In this document: in pieces, positions 30,376 through 40,800 of the stretch | How the letters are laid out: each line of letters opens with the position of its first letter | How positions within the stretch are numbered: position 1 is the first letter of the stretch | Source: Actinokineospora xionganensis | Lineage (GTDB): Bacteria > Actinomycetota > Actinomycetes > Mycobacteriales > Pseudonocardiaceae | DNA length: 64,000 nucleotides | NCBI RefSeq assembly: GCF_014323725.1 | Contig: NZ_JABVED010000005.1 | Location: 310,045-374,044 of the forward strand | Direction: 5' to 3' | The notes under the pieces: generated by a model | What the model was told of the DNA's origin: nothing | What the model saw: the letters and a program-made list of their open reading frames with translations, nothing else | Database searches by the model: none | Made by a program: the position numbers and the translations under genes

Positions 30376-30384
30376 GGAAAGACT

Positions 30385-30852
30385 GTGCGCACATTTGACG
30401 GTGTGGCCGAGCTGGCTCGTTCACTGGGCCATATAGGGGAAAGCCCATGGCGACGGCTGACCCAGTCCGAGGTCACCGCCTTCGCCGAGGCCACCGGTGA
30501 CCGGCAGTGGATCCACGTGGACCCGGATCGAGCGGCCACCGGTCCCTTCGGCCGTGCGATCGGCCATGGCTACTACCTGCTGGCGCTGCTCCCGGTGCTG
30601 ATGGCGGAGGTCTTCGCCATCGACGGAGTCGGCGCGGTGGTCAACACCGGCGTGGACCACCTCCGCTTCCACCGCCCGGTGCCGGTGGGCGCGCGCCTGC
30701 GGATCTCGGTCGCCCTGACGGAGGCCGAGCTGCGCAGGCGGGGGGTGGCGGAGGTGGCCTTCGAGGTCGGACTGGAGGTGGAGGATGTCGCCGATCCGGC
30801 CATGACGGCGACCATCCGGCAAATGGTTCGGCCGCCCATGATGCGTCCCTGA
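30385..30852 (+). CDS. MaoC-like (R)-enoyl-CoA hydratase/dehydratase
   Basis: The 155-residue hotdog protein has the hydratase-2 motif TGDRQWIHVDPDRAATGPFGRAIGHGY with the catalytic Asp and His. The family interconverts enoyl- and (R)-3-hydroxyacyl thioesters. GTG 30385 follows GAGGAAAG, 9 bp after the carboxyltransferase stop, so both share the rightward SARP-controlled promoter. Together with KAS III, KAS II and the ACP it supplies condensation and dehydration steps; a ketoreductase is missing from the cluster. Confidence 0.85.
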   Translation: MRTFDGVAELARSLGHIGESPWRRLTQSEVTAFAEATGDRQWIHVDPDRAATGPFGRAIGHGYYLLALLPVLMAEVFAIDGVGAVVNTGVDHLRFHRPVPVGARLRISVALTEAELRRRGVAEVAFEVGLEVEDVADPAMTATIRQMVRPPMMRP

Positions 30853-30854
30853 CC

Positions 30855-31613
30855 TCAGCGAGCTCCGGCGAACCGGTGGGTCAACGCGGGGTCCTGGGCG
30901 AGGATATCAGCGTACCGGCGCCGAAGACGGGCGCTGGGCTGCAATCCGAGTTCGTCGTCCAAATGTGCCCGAGTCCGGTGGAACACCGCGAGTGCCTCAC
31001 CCTGCCTGCCACACCGATAGAGCGCCAACATCAACTGATCGCAAAACGCCTCACGCAATGGGTTGGCGGTGACGAGTGAGCCGAGATCCGCGACCGCCGC
31101 CGCGTCATCGCCGATGGCGAGCCGAGCGGTCGTCAGGTCCTCCCACAGGGTGAGCCGCCGCTCCTCGAACAGGGCGGCCGCCGCCCGACACCGCAGCCCG
31201 TCGCCCGCGTCGAGCAGCGCGGGACCTCGCCAGAGCAGTAAGCCCGCCTCCAGCAGGTCGATGGCGGCACGTGGGTCAGTCGCGACAAGCGTGCTCCCAC
31301 GGGCCGCGAGATCGAGGAAGTGCGTCGCGTCGACGTCGCCGGGCGACACGTCGAGCACGTACCCGTTGGGCACGGCCCGCAACGCAGGCTCGTCGAGCAG
31401 TTTGCGCAGGCGGGCGGCGTGCGCCTGCAGAGCGTTGCGGGCGTTGCCGAGGGCGCGCCCGGACCACAGTTCGGCCGCCAGGTCGCCGTAGGACACCGGG
31501 CGTCCGGGGTCCAGGGCGAGGGTGGCGAGCATGGCGCGGACCTTGCTCGCCCGGATGTCGCACAGGCGGCCGTCCACGGTGACGGACACGGTGCCGAGAA
31601 GACTGATGAGCAC
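30855..31613 (-). CDS. SARP-family pathway activator
   Basis: The 252-residue protein is a short Streptomyces antibiotic regulatory protein: an OmpR-like winged-helix DNA-binding domain (about 1-95, ISLLGTVSVTVDG, VRAMLATLALDPGRPVSYGDLAAELW) and a bacterial transcriptional activation domain (about 100-245, ALYRCGRQGEALAVFHRTRAHLDDELGLQPS). I chose GTG 31613 because GGGAGAG precedes it and the product then starts at the usual SARP position. Codon 125 is TTA (31239-31241), suggesting bldA dependence. It should bind the heptamer arrays at 22.8 and 28.8 kb. It converges with the maoC gene with only 2 bp between. Confidence 0.92.
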   Translation of the reverse strand: MLISLLGTVSVTVDGRLCDIRASKVRAMLATLALDPGRPVSYGDLAAELWSGRALGNARNALQAHAARLRKLLDEPALRAVPNGYVLDVSPGDVDATHFLDLAARGSTLVATDPRAAIDLLEAGLLLWRGPALLDAGDGLRCRAAAALFEERRLTLWEDLTTARLAIGDDAAAVADLGSLVTANPLREAFCDQLMLALYRCGRQGEALAVFHRTRAHLDDELGLQPSARLRRRYADILAQDPALTHRFAGAR

Positions 31614-31713
31614 GATTTCTCTCCCGATCTGGTCGACCCGGTGTTCGTTTACCAGGAATAGCACAACGGCGCCCGGCGCCGCCACGATCTCGTCGTTGAC
31701 GGCCGATTTTCGT

Positions 31714-31799
31714 CCCTGTACGGGGTATCCGCGCATCCCCGGTACAGGGGATTCCCCAGTGCCCCCGGGGTGACGCCACTGACACACTCGGAATCCGAG
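31714..31799. promoter_or_regulatory. SARP / NRPS-operon divergent promoter with candidate LAL operator
   Basis: Between the SARP start (31613) and the operon start (31859) lie three symmetrical elements. CCCTGTAC...GTACAGGG (31714-31749) is an inverted repeat with inner GGGG/CCCC arms. ACAGGGGATTCCCCAG (31744-31759) matches a site at 53285-53300 at 13 of 16 positions. CTCGGA-A-TCCGAG (31787-31799) is a 13-bp palindrome. No 11-bp heptamer array is present, so this promoter seems to answer to another regulator, most likely the LAL protein at 50272. Confidence 0.6.
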
Positions 31800-31858
31800 C
31801 GGCCATCGACGGTAAATCGCTTCGAAATCGCTATTCCATCTCGAATTGGAGCGAGCGC

Positions 31859-32695
31859 GTGACGACAGAGAGCACTTCCGTGCAAGCGCCCCCCGCGCCG
31901 CGCATGGACCACGTCATGGTGTTGGTCGACCAGACGACATACCAGGACGTGGTGGACGCCGAGTTTCTCGGAACCCGCTTCGCCCGCCGCAAGCACAAGC
32001 AGGCCGACAGTTCGATCGCCGGCTCGTACTCGACGCTCGGCCTCGCGGGCGACAACACGCTCATCGAGCTGTTCGGCTCGTCGATGCCAGGGTCGTCCCC
32101 ACTCACCGGCGGGCTGGTGTTCTCCTTCGAACGGCCCGGGTCCGCGCAGTCGGCCCGCGCCGCCCTCGACGGAAGCGCGGAGTACCACTACGACCTGGTC
32201 CGGCGCGCCGACAAACCTTGGTACCACCTGATCAGCGTCGGCCTGGGCCAGGGCAGCCCGCTGCTGCTGTTCCTCAACGAGGTCACGCCGGAGTACTTCA
32301 CCTCACTCGGCGCCCAGCCAGAAGCCGACGGCGCCCTGCGCAGGCGGGACTACCTCGACGCGGTCCTCGGCGAACCCGCCGACGGCAAGATGCTGCGCGA
32401 CATCGTGGGCGTGACCCTCGCCGTCACCGCCGCCCGGGCGCGCGCGATCGCCACGGCGCTGACCCAGTTCGACTTCGCGGAGCGCGCGGACGCCGAGGGC
32501 ATCGTGCTCGTCGGACCCGGGCTGACGGTCCGATTGCACACGGCCGACGTTCCGACGGAGCGGGTCATCGAAATTCAACTGGCCTTGACCGGAATAGGCG
32601 TCGAACCGGGTTCGGAATTCACTTTCGGTGCGAGTAGTCGTTTAGTCATCGATTCCATGGAATCGGCGCGCTGGTTTTTCGGTGAACCCAACTAA
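31859..32695 (+). CDS. DUF5829-like protein, first gene of the NRPS operon
   Basis: The 278-residue protein resembles the actinobacterial DUF5829 family: MDHVMVLVDQTTYQDVVDAEFLGTRFARR near the N-terminus, STLGLAGDNTLIELFG, and a second half with LRDIVGVTLAVTAARARAIATAL. The predicted fold is VOC-like, but no metal triad is evident to me. The start is GTG 31859 behind TTGGAG. Codon 262 is TTA (32642-32644). It heads an 8-gene operon and is 23 bp from the NRPS gene. The function is unknown; a product-binding or cyclase-like role would be guesswork. Confidence 0.7.
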   Translation: MTTESTSVQAPPAPRMDHVMVLVDQTTYQDVVDAEFLGTRFARRKHKQADSSIAGSYSTLGLAGDNTLIELFGSSMPGSSPLTGGLVFSFERPGSAQSARAALDGSAEYHYDLVRRADKPWYHLISVGLGQGSPLLLFLNEVTPEYFTSLGAQPEADGALRRRDYLDAVLGEPADGKMLRDIVGVTLAVTAARARAIATALTQFDFAERADAEGIVLVGPGLTVRLHTADVPTERVIEIQLALTGIGVEPGSEFTFGASSRLVIDSMESARWFFGEPN

Positions 32696-32718
32696 TCGCG
32701 GCAAGGGGATCAGTTGAC

Positions 32719-35700
32719 ATGACGGAACTGACGTTTCCCGAGGCCTTCGCCCGGCACGCGGGCAAGACCCCCGACGCGGTGGCCGTGGAGTTCCTCGGCG
32801 ACCGTCTGACCTACCGCGACCTCGACGTTCGCGCCACCGTTCTGGCGGCGACGTTGCGCGCCGAGGGCGTCGGCCCCGGTTCGATCGTCGGTGTGGCCGC
32901 GACCCCTTCGACGCATCTGCCGGTCGCTCTCCTGGCCATCCTGCGCGCGGGCGGCGCCTGGCTGCCCCTGGACCCGGCCTACCCGGTGGACCGGCTGCGC
33001 TTCATGAGCGAGGACGCGGGCGTGCGACTTCTGGTGGCCGACCCGGCCGGCGCCTCCGCGTTTTACCACGACGCCAAGGTGATCGACCCCGCTGACCCTG
33101 CGGTTGTCCACAGTGGCCACACATATCCACAGCCACCCCCAAATCCCTACCCCCATCCCGCACCCGCCGATAGACTGGCCGAGGGACGTCCCCCCGTGGT
33201 GGGTGGGGGCTTGCCTGGGGCAGGGGTGGCGGATCTTGCCTATGTCATCTACACCTCCGGCTCCACCGGGCGGCCCAAGGGGGTCGCGGTCACCCATGGT
33301 GGGCTGGCCAACCTGATCCACGCCCAGGCCGACGCGTTCGCGCCTGGGCCTGGGGATCGGGTTCTGCAGTTCGCGCCCACGAGCTTTGACGCGTCGGTGT
33401 TCGAGATCGTCATGGCGTTGGCCACCGGCGCCACCCTGGTGTTGGCGCCAAGGAATGATCTGGGGCCGGGGCCCGCACTCGCGGATGTGTTGCGGCAGCG
33501 CAAGATCACGCATCTCACCGTCCCACCGTCGGTGCTCGCGACGTTGCCAGACGCCGAGTTGCCGGAATTGGCCGTGCTGATCTGCGCCGGTGAGGCGTTG
33601 GCGGAGCACCTGGTGGACCGCTGGCAGCCCGGCCGCCGGATGTTCAACGCCTACGGGCCGACCGAGACCACCGTGTGGGCCACCATCGCCGAACTCACCG
33701 CAGGTCACGGAAAACCGACCATCGGAGCCGCGATCACCGGAGCCAGGGTCGCCGTCGTGGACGAATGGCTCCAGCCGGTCCCCGACGGCACGCCCGGTGA
33801 ACTCGTTGTCGGTGGGCGGGGGGTGGCGCGCGGCTACCTTGGCAGGCCTGGGCTCACCGCGCAGCGGTTTGTGCCTGATCCAGCGGAGGCGGGTGCCCGG
33901 CTCTACCGGACCGGGGACCTGGCGGTCGTCCGCGACGGCGCGCTGGAATTCCTCGGCAGGCTGGACAACCAGGTCAAAGTGCGTGGCTTCCGCATCGAGC
34001 CGGAGGAGATCGCGACGAGGCTGGCCGAGCACCCTTCGGTGACCGACGCCGTGGTCGTCGCGCGGGATCTGGGGTGGGGGCCCGAGTTGGTGGGCTACGT
34101 CGCCGGGACCGAAGTGGACACCACCGCCGTCAAAGCGCATTGTGCGGCGCGTCTGCCCGCGCACATGGTGCCGGGCATCATCGTCGTGCTGGCGCGGATG
34201 CCGCTCACCCCGAGCGGCAAGATCGACCGGGACGTGCTTCCCGCGCCTGAAACCGGCGACGGGGAGTACGTCGCGCCAACTACCGCGACCGAGCGGGCGC
34301 TCGCCGTGATCCTCGCGGACCTGCTCGCCGTGGAGCGGGTCGGGATGCACGACGAGTTCTTCGCCGTCGGCGGGAACTCGCTGCTCGCCGGGCGGTTGGC
34401 GGCACGCGTGCGCGCCGACCTCGGCCGTGAACTGCCGCTGAGGCTGATCTACCAGGTCCCGACGGTCGCCGCGATGGCCGCCGCCATCGACGCCGGGGAC
34501 GCGGGGCTCACCGTGCCGCCGGTGAAGAGCACCACCCTGGACGGCCCGGCGCCGCTGGCCTTCCCCCAGGAACGTGTGTGGTACCTGGAGAAACTCGCGC
34601 CCGGCAACCTCGCCTACAACGCTCAGGCGACACTGCGGCTGCGTGGGCCGCTGCGGGCCGACGTGCTGCGAGCGACCCTCACCGAGATCGTGCGTCGACA
34701 CGAGGTGTTCCGCTGCGCGTTCGTCGCTGAAGGGGGACGGCCGACCCAGCGCCCGGTGCCGCCGATGCCGGTGGACCTGCCCGTCATCGACCTTGGCGAC
34801 CTGCCCGAGGACGAACGCGATGTCCGCGCGGAGGAGATCGTCGCGGCCACCGTGCGCGACCCCTTTGACCTCGCCCGGCCGCCGCTGGCCCGCTGGGTGC
34901 TGATCCGCCACGGCGAGGACGACCACACCCTGGTCCACGTCGAGCACCACCTCGTGCACGACGGCTGGTCGTTCGCCCTGTTCCTGCAAGAGCTGCAGGC
35001 CATCTACCCGCACAACGGACAGTCCGCGCTGCCCGACCCCGAGGTCCGCTACACCGACTTCGCGCGCTGGCAGCGCGAGTGGATGCGCGACGACGTCCTC
35101 GACGCCAACCTCGCCCACTGGACCAAGGAACTCGCGGGCTGCCCGACGGCACTCGACCTGCCCACCGACCGACCTCGCCCCCGCACCCAAAGCTTCCAGG
35201 GCGCCGCCCTGCGCGTCGACGTGCCCGCGGCGTTGTGCGGCAGGCTGCGCGACTACAGCCGCGCCCGCGGGGTCACGCTGTTCACCACGATGCTCTCCGG
35301 GTTCGCTGTCCTGCTGTCGCGGCACAGCGGTCAACGCGACATGGTGATCGGCAGCGGCGTCGCCAACCGCAGGCTCGCCGAGCTGGAATCGCTCATCGGC
35401 ATGATCGTCAACACCCTGCCGCTGCGGGTGGACCTGACCGGCGAGCCCGGTTTCGACGACCTCGTCCAGCGCACGCACGCGAGCGTCGGCCGCGCCGCCC
35501 AATGGCAGGACGTGCCGATCGAGCGGCTGATCGACGCCATGCGACTGACCCGGGACCCAGGTCGGAACCCGTTGTTCCAGGCCATGTTCAGCTTCCACGA
35601 CTCACAAGTGCCCGTCGTCGACTTCGGGGGCGTGACCGGCTCCGTCCTCGAACGGCACAACGGATCCGCCAAGACCGACATCAACGTCGTCGCCATCCCG

Positions 35701-37824
35701 CGCGCCGAGCAGCGCGCGGGGCACGGCACGCTCGACGGCGCCGACCCGGTGACGCTCATCTGGGAGTACGCCACCGACCTGTTCGACGCCGAGACCATGC
35801 GCGAGTACGTCGACCGCTACATCGCCCTGCTCACCGCGGCCGTCGACAATCCCATGGCGCCGATCGATCAGCTGCCGCTGATCACCGCCGAGGAACGCGA
35901 CCGCCTCGTCGCCCTGTCCGCGGGCACGGTCACCGCCTACCCTGCCGACCGGACGATTCCGGAGCTGTTCGCCGAGCAGGTCGCGGCCCGCCCGGACGCG
36001 CAAGCCCTCGTGCACGGCGACCGAGCCCACACCTACGCCGAACTCGACGCGTGCTCGAGCCGCATCGCCCACCTGCTGCGGGCGCGGGGCGTCGGACCCG
36101 ACGTCCCGGTGGGTGTGCTGCTCCACCGCGGTGATGACATGGTCACCGCGCTGCTCGCCGTGCTCAAGGCGGGCGGCGCCTACGTCCCGCTCGACCCCGC
36201 CTACCCCGCGCAGCGGCTGGCGGGCATGGTCGACGACGTCGGCGTCGACGTCGTGATCACCCGCTCCGACTTGCGCCACCTGGTCGACGTCGCGGACGTG
36301 CTCGCGCTCGACACCGCCGCCGACGAACTCGCGGCGGCCGACCCCGCCGCGCCCATGCCGACAGCCGGACCCGAGAACCTCGCCTACGTCCTGTTCACCT
36401 CCGGCTCCACGGGCAGGCCGAAGGGCGTGATGGTCGCGCACCGCTCGGTGCTACGGCTGGTGTGCGACACCGACTACGCCGACTTCCGCCCGGGTCTGCG
36501 CTACGCGCAGGTCGCCGACGCCTCATTCGACGCGCTCACCTACGAGCTCTGGGGCGCCCTGCTACACGGCGGCACCGTCTGCGTCGTCGACACGGACACC
36601 CTTCTCACCGCGGGTGGGCTGCGGACGGCCATCCGCACCGAGGGCATCACCTCGATGTTCCTCACCTCCGCTCTCTTCACCGAGATCATGGCGGACCACC
36701 CCGACACATTCGCCGGGATGACCACCCTCATGGTCGGCGGCGACGCGCTCAACCTCGCCCGCGTGCGCAGACTCCTCGACGGCGACCCGGCACATCGCCC
36801 CGCAAACCTGGTCAACGGCTACGGCCCCACGGAAGCCACGACATTCGCGGTCTGCCATTCCATTGTGGACCTTCCGCTGCGGGCGCCGTCCGTCCCCATC
36901 GGCCGGCCCATCGCCAACACCACCGGATACGTGCTGGACCGCAGGTTCCAGCCCGTCCCGGTCGGCGTCGCGGGGGAGCTGTTCCTCGGCGGACCCGGCG
37001 TGGCCCGCGGCTACGCGGGCAGGCCGGGGCTGACCGCGCAGCGTTTCGTCCCCGACCCGTTCGCCGCCGACGGCAGCAGGCTCTACCGCACCGGCGACCT
37101 GGTCCGCTACCGCCGCGACGGCGTGATCGAGTTCCTGGGCCGGGTCGACAACCAGGTCAAGATCCGCGGCTTCCGGGTCGAGCCCGGCGAGGTGGATGCC
37201 GCGATCGCCGCCCACGACGGTGTCGCGCAGGCCGCCGTGGTCGTCGACGAAGCGCCGTCGGGCCGCAGGCTCGTCGCCTACGTCGTTCCCGCGGCGGACG
37301 GCGCCACCGCCGATCTGCGCGACTTCCTGGCCCGGCGCCTGCCGCCCTATCTGCTGCCGTCGGTGTATGTCTTGCTTCCCGCGCTTCCGATGACCACCAG
37401 CGGCAAGGTCGACCGGGCCGCGCTGCCCCCGGTGGACGACGCCCGGGTCGAGCCGGTCGACCACCGCCTGCCCGTCACCGACACCGAGCGCGCCGTGGCC
37501 AAACTGGCCGCCGAACTGCTCGGTTTGCCGAGTGTGGGCACAACCGACGACTTCTTCCACCTCGGCGGCCATTCCCTGCTGGCGATGCGCCTGGTGGCCC
37601 GAACCAACGAGCTGTTCGGCACCGAGGTCGGATTGCGGGCCTTCCTCGGGATGCCGACCGTGGGCGCGCTGGCGTCCGCAGTGGACGCCGCGCCTGCCGC
37701 GGACCCGCCGCCGACGAGCCAGACCGAGTCCGACGAGCTGCTGCTCGCCCAGCTTGACGAACTGTCCGAAGACGAGGTCGAGGAGTTGTTGCGCGGCATG
37801 GCCGAGAACGAGGTCGACCGGTGA
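32719..37824 (+). CDS. NRPS, modules A-T and C-A-T
   Basis: The 1701-residue synthetase reads A1 (about 10-505), carrier T1 (Ser554 in GGNSLL), C (about 610-1045, HHLVHDG at 743), A2 (about 1080-1570) and T2 (Ser1619 in GGHSLL). No condensation domain precedes A1, so it is the loading module. My hand-read specificity codes are DAFTIAAVWK for A1 (close to phenylalanine codes) and DAYFMGGTFK for A2 (aliphatic, Val-like); both are low-confidence. A1 carries a Pro-rich insert of about 40 residues between core motifs A2 and A3, encoded by DNA of foreign codon character. The start is ATG 32719 behind AAGGGGA. Confidence 0.93.
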   Translation: MTELTFPEAFARHAGKTPDAVAVEFLGDRLTYRDLDVRATVLAATLRAEGVGPGSIVGVAATPSTHLPVALLAILRAGGAWLPLDPAYPVDRLRFMSEDAGVRLLVADPAGASAFYHDAKVIDPADPAVVHSGHTYPQPPPNPYPHPAPADRLAEGRPPVVGGGLPGAGVADLAYVIYTSGSTGRPKGVAVTHGGLANLIHAQADAFAPGPGDRVLQFAPTSFDASVFEIVMALATGATLVLAPRNDLGPGPALADVLRQRKITHLTVPPSVLATLPDAELPELAVLICAGEALAEHLVDRWQPGRRMFNAYGPTETTVWATIAELTAGHGKPTIGAAITGARVAVVDEWLQPVPDGTPGELVVGGRGVARGYLGRPGLTAQRFVPDPAEAGARLYRTGDLAVVRDGALEFLGRLDNQVKVRGFRIEPEEIATRLAEHPSVTDAVVVARDLGWGPELVGYVAGTEVDTTAVKAHCAARLPAHMVPGIIVVLARMPLTPSGKIDRDVLPAPETGDGEYVAPTTATERALAVILADLLAVERVGMHDEFFAVGGNSLLAGRLAARVRADLGRELPLRLIYQVPTVAAMAAAIDAGDAGLTVPPVKSTTLDGPAPLAFPQERVWYLEKLAPGNLAYNAQATLRLRGPLRADVLRATLTEIVRRHEVFRCAFVAEGGRPTQRPVPPMPVDLPVIDLGDLPEDERDVRAEEIVAATVRDPFDLARPPLARWVLIRHGEDDHTLVHVEHHLVHDGWSFALFLQELQAIYPHNGQSALPDPEVRYTDFARWQREWMRDDVLDANLAHWTKELAGCPTALDLPTDRPRPRTQSFQGAALRVDVPAALCGRLRDYSRARGVTLFTTMLSGFAVLLSRHSGQRDMVIGSGVANRRLAELESLIGMIVNTLPLRVDLTGEPGFDDLVQRTHASVGRAAQWQDVPIERLIDAMRLTRDPGRNPLFQAMFSFHDSQVPVVDFGGVTGSVLERHNGSAKTDINVVAIPRAEQRAGHGTLDGADPVTLIWEYATDLFDAETMREYVDRYIALLTAAVDNPMAPIDQLPLITAEERDRLVALSAGTVTAYPADRTIPELFAEQVAARPDAQALVHGDRAHTYAELDACSSRIAHLLRARGVGPDVPVGVLLHRGDDMVTALLAVLKAGGAYVPLDPAYPAQRLAGMVDDVGVDVVITRSDLRHLVDVADVLALDTAADELAAADPAAPMPTAGPENLAYVLFTSGSTGRPKGVMVAHRSVLRLVCDTDYADFRPGLRYAQVADASFDALTYELWGALLHGGTVCVVDTDTLLTAGGLRTAIRTEGITSMFLTSALFTEIMADHPDTFAGMTTLMVGGDALNLARVRRLLDGDPAHRPANLVNGYGPTEATTFAVCHSIVDLPLRAPSVPIGRPIANTTGYVLDRRFQPVPVGVAGELFLGGPGVARGYAGRPGLTAQRFVPDPFAADGSRLYRTGDLVRYRRDGVIEFLGRVDNQVKIRGFRVEPGEVDAAIAAHDGVAQAAVVVDEAPSGRRLVAYVVPAADGATADLRDFLARRLPPYLLPSVYVLLPALPMTTSGKVDRAALPPVDDARVEPVDHRLPVTDTERAVAKLAAELLGLPSVGTTDDFFHLGGHSLLAMRLVARTNELFGTEVGLRAFLGMPTVGALASAVDAAPAADPPPTSQTESDELLLAQLDELSEDEVEELLRGMAENEVDR

Positions 37825-37867
37825 CCGACGGAGCATGGCAGAGCACGGCTGAGAGCGAGGGCGAGCG

Positions 37868-40800
37868 GTGACCGACACGGCCAATCCCGACATCACCGAC
37901 CCCGAGGGGGCAGCCGCCCGGCGGGCGTTGCTCGGCAGGCGGCTGCGGGAGCGCATCGCGTCGCGGGTCGTCCCGCTGTCGTATCCGCAGCAGCGGCTGT
38001 GGTTCCTCGACCAACTCGACCCCGGCAACGCCGTCTACGTCGTGCCGCTGGTCTACCGCATCGACGGTCCGCTCGACATTCGCGCGCTGGAGCACGCGCT
38101 GACGGAGGTCGTGCGCAGGCACCATGTGCTGCGCACGACGTTCGCGGCGGGTGAGGACGGGCTGCCCGCGCAGACCGTGCGGCCCGCCGCCCCGATCACC
38201 GTGCCGGTGCACGACGTCTCCGCCTCGGCCGACCCGACCCCGGTCGCGCAGGCGTTGTGCGCCGCGCAGGCCCGGCTTCCGTTCGACCTCAGTGCCGACC
38301 CGATGCTGCGCCCGGTGCTTGTCCGGCTCTCCGCGACCGAGCACTGGTTCTGCCTGACCCTGCACCACCTCGCCTGCGACGGCGCGTCCCTCGGCCTGCT
38401 CGCCGCTGAGCTGTCCACCTTGTACAGGGGGATGGATCTTCCCGAGCTGTCCCTGCAGTACGGCGACTACGCCGAACGGCAAGCCGCCCGGCTGACCGGC
38501 GCGCCGCTGGAGGAGATGCTCGCCTACTGGCGCGAGCGACTCGCAGGCGCGCCCGCGCTGGCCACGCTGCCGACCGACCACCCCCGCCCGCCGACGCAGA
38601 GTTACCAGGGCGGGCACGTCGGCTTCACCGTCGCCCCCGACACCGCCGCCGCCACCACCGAACTGGCCCGCTTGTGCGGCGCGACGCCGTACGCCGTGCT
38701 CCTCGCGGCCTTCGCCGTGCTGGTGCACGGATACACCGGCGGCGACGAGGCCATCGTCGGCTCGCCCGTCGCCGGGCGCACCAGCGAGGCTGTCGCCCCG
38801 CTGATCGGGTTCTTCACCAACACCGTCGTGCAGCGGATCGACCTGACCGGCGACCCGTCGTTCCGCGACCTCGTCGCCCGCGCCCGTGACGAGAGCCGGG
38901 CCGCCATCGCCCACCAGGATTTGCCGTTCGAGAAGCTCGTCGAGCAGATGCACCCGAGCCGCGATCCGGCGCACAACCCGATCTTCCAGCTGATGTTCAG
39001 CTACCACGAGAGCGACGACGACGTGCTGTCGCTGCCCGGGTGCGAGGTCCGGATGGTCCCCGGCGACACCGCGACGGCCAAGTTCGACCTCACGCTCAGT
39101 CTCACCCGCAGGGCCGATACCCTCTCCGGGCGGCTGGAGTATGCGAGCGACCTGTTCGACCGGGATACCGCCGAGCGGATGGCCGCGCACTTCGGCACCG
39201 CGCTCGCCGCAGCCGTGGCGGACCCGGAACGTCCTATCGGGACACTCCCGCTGCTCGACAAAGCCGAACGCGAACGCATCGCGGTCGGCGGCAACCCCGA
39301 GCCCACGCCGGTTCCGAACGTCCTGCTGCACGAGCTCGTCGCCGCCCAAGCCGCCCGCACCCCGGACGCCCAGGCGCTACTCGGCGCGAACGACACCGCG
39401 GACCAAGCACTGACCTACCGCGATCTCGACGAGCGCGCCGAGTCACTGGCCGCCCGGCTGCGCGGCTTCGGTGTCGGCCCGGACGTCCCGGTCGGGGTGT
39501 ACCTGGACCGGTCGCCCGAGCTCGTAGTCACCCTGCTGGCCATCCTCAAGGCAGGCGGCGCCTACCTGCCGCTGGATCCCGGCTACCCGCACGCCCGGCT
39601 CACCTTCATGGTCGAGGACGCCAGGGCCGCCGTCGTGGTGACCTCAGGAACTCTCGCGCGCCGCGCCGCCGCCATGCCCGCGCCCCTGGTGCGACTGGAC
39701 GAGCGGACCGATGACGAGCCCGCGCCCATCCACACCGCGGGTCCGCTCGCGCCGGACAACCTGGCCTACGTCATCTACACGTCGGGCTCGACCGGCACCC
39801 CCAAAGGCGTCATGGTCTCGCACCGCAACGTGGTCAACTTCTTCACCGGCGTCGACGACGTGTGCCCAGGCGACACCCCCCGCACCTGGCTTGCCGTCAC
39901 CAGCATGTCCTTCGACATCTCGGTGCTCGAATTGCTGTGGACGCTGGCCCGCGGCCACCGCGTGGTCGTGCGCGGCGACGAGCCCACCATGACCACCGCG
40001 CTCGCGGGCGGCAGCGTCGTGCCCGCCGCGGCGCAGGCCAGGACCATGGACTTCAGCCTGTTCTACTTCGGCGGCGACCGCGGCGGCGACCCGGCGAACC
40101 GCTACCGGCTCCTGATGGAGGGCGCGAAGTTCGCCGATCGCAACGGTTTCGCCGCGGTGTGGACGCCCGAACGGCACTTCCACGAGTTCGGCGGCCTCTA
40201 CCCGAACCCGTCGGTGACCGGTGCCGCCATCGCCGCGGTCACCGAGCGGCTGCACGTGCGCGCGGGCAGCGTGGTGCTGCCGCTGCACGACCCGCTGCGC
40301 GTGGCCGAGGAGTGGTCCGTGCTGGACAACCTGTCCGGCGGCCGCGTCGGCATCTCGGTGGCGTCGGGCTGGCAGCCCAACGACTTCGTTCTCTCGCCCG
40401 ACACCTACGCCGATCGCAAGAACGCGATGCTGCGCGGCGTCGAGGAACTGCGCCACCTGTGGCGCGGCGGTGGGGTGACCCGGCGCAACGGCGTCGGCGC
40501 CGACACGGAGGTGAAGATCTTCCCGGCGCCGGTGAGCGGCGACCTCCCGGTGTGGATCACCAGCGCGCGCAGCCCGGAGACGTTCCAACTGGCGGGCGAG
40601 ATGGGCGCCGGCCTGCTGACCCACCTGCTCGGCCACTCCGTCGCGCAACTCGCCGACAAGATCGACCTGTACCGCAAGGCGTGGCGTGAGGCGGGCCACC
40701 CCGGCGAGGGGCATGTGACCCTGATGCTGCACACGTTTGTCGGCGGTGACGTCGACGCCGTGCGCGAGCTGGTTCGTGAGCCGCTGTGCGCCTACATCAA

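Noticed and set aside
31614-31787. Extended N-terminus for the SARP from upstream in-frame starts
   Set aside because: The extension would cover the promoter and palindromes, has no SARP-like sequence, and GTG 31613 has a good ribosome binding site.
33104-33131. Replication origin from two DnaA-box-like words
   Set aside because: Only two words lie inside an NRPS coding region with no dnaA, dnaN or AT-rich element nearby.
32710-35598. 962-codon minus-strand open frame opposite the first NRPS
   Set aside because: The plus strand encodes recognisable A, T and C domains here; the antisense frame is Arg/Gly/His-rich without any motif.
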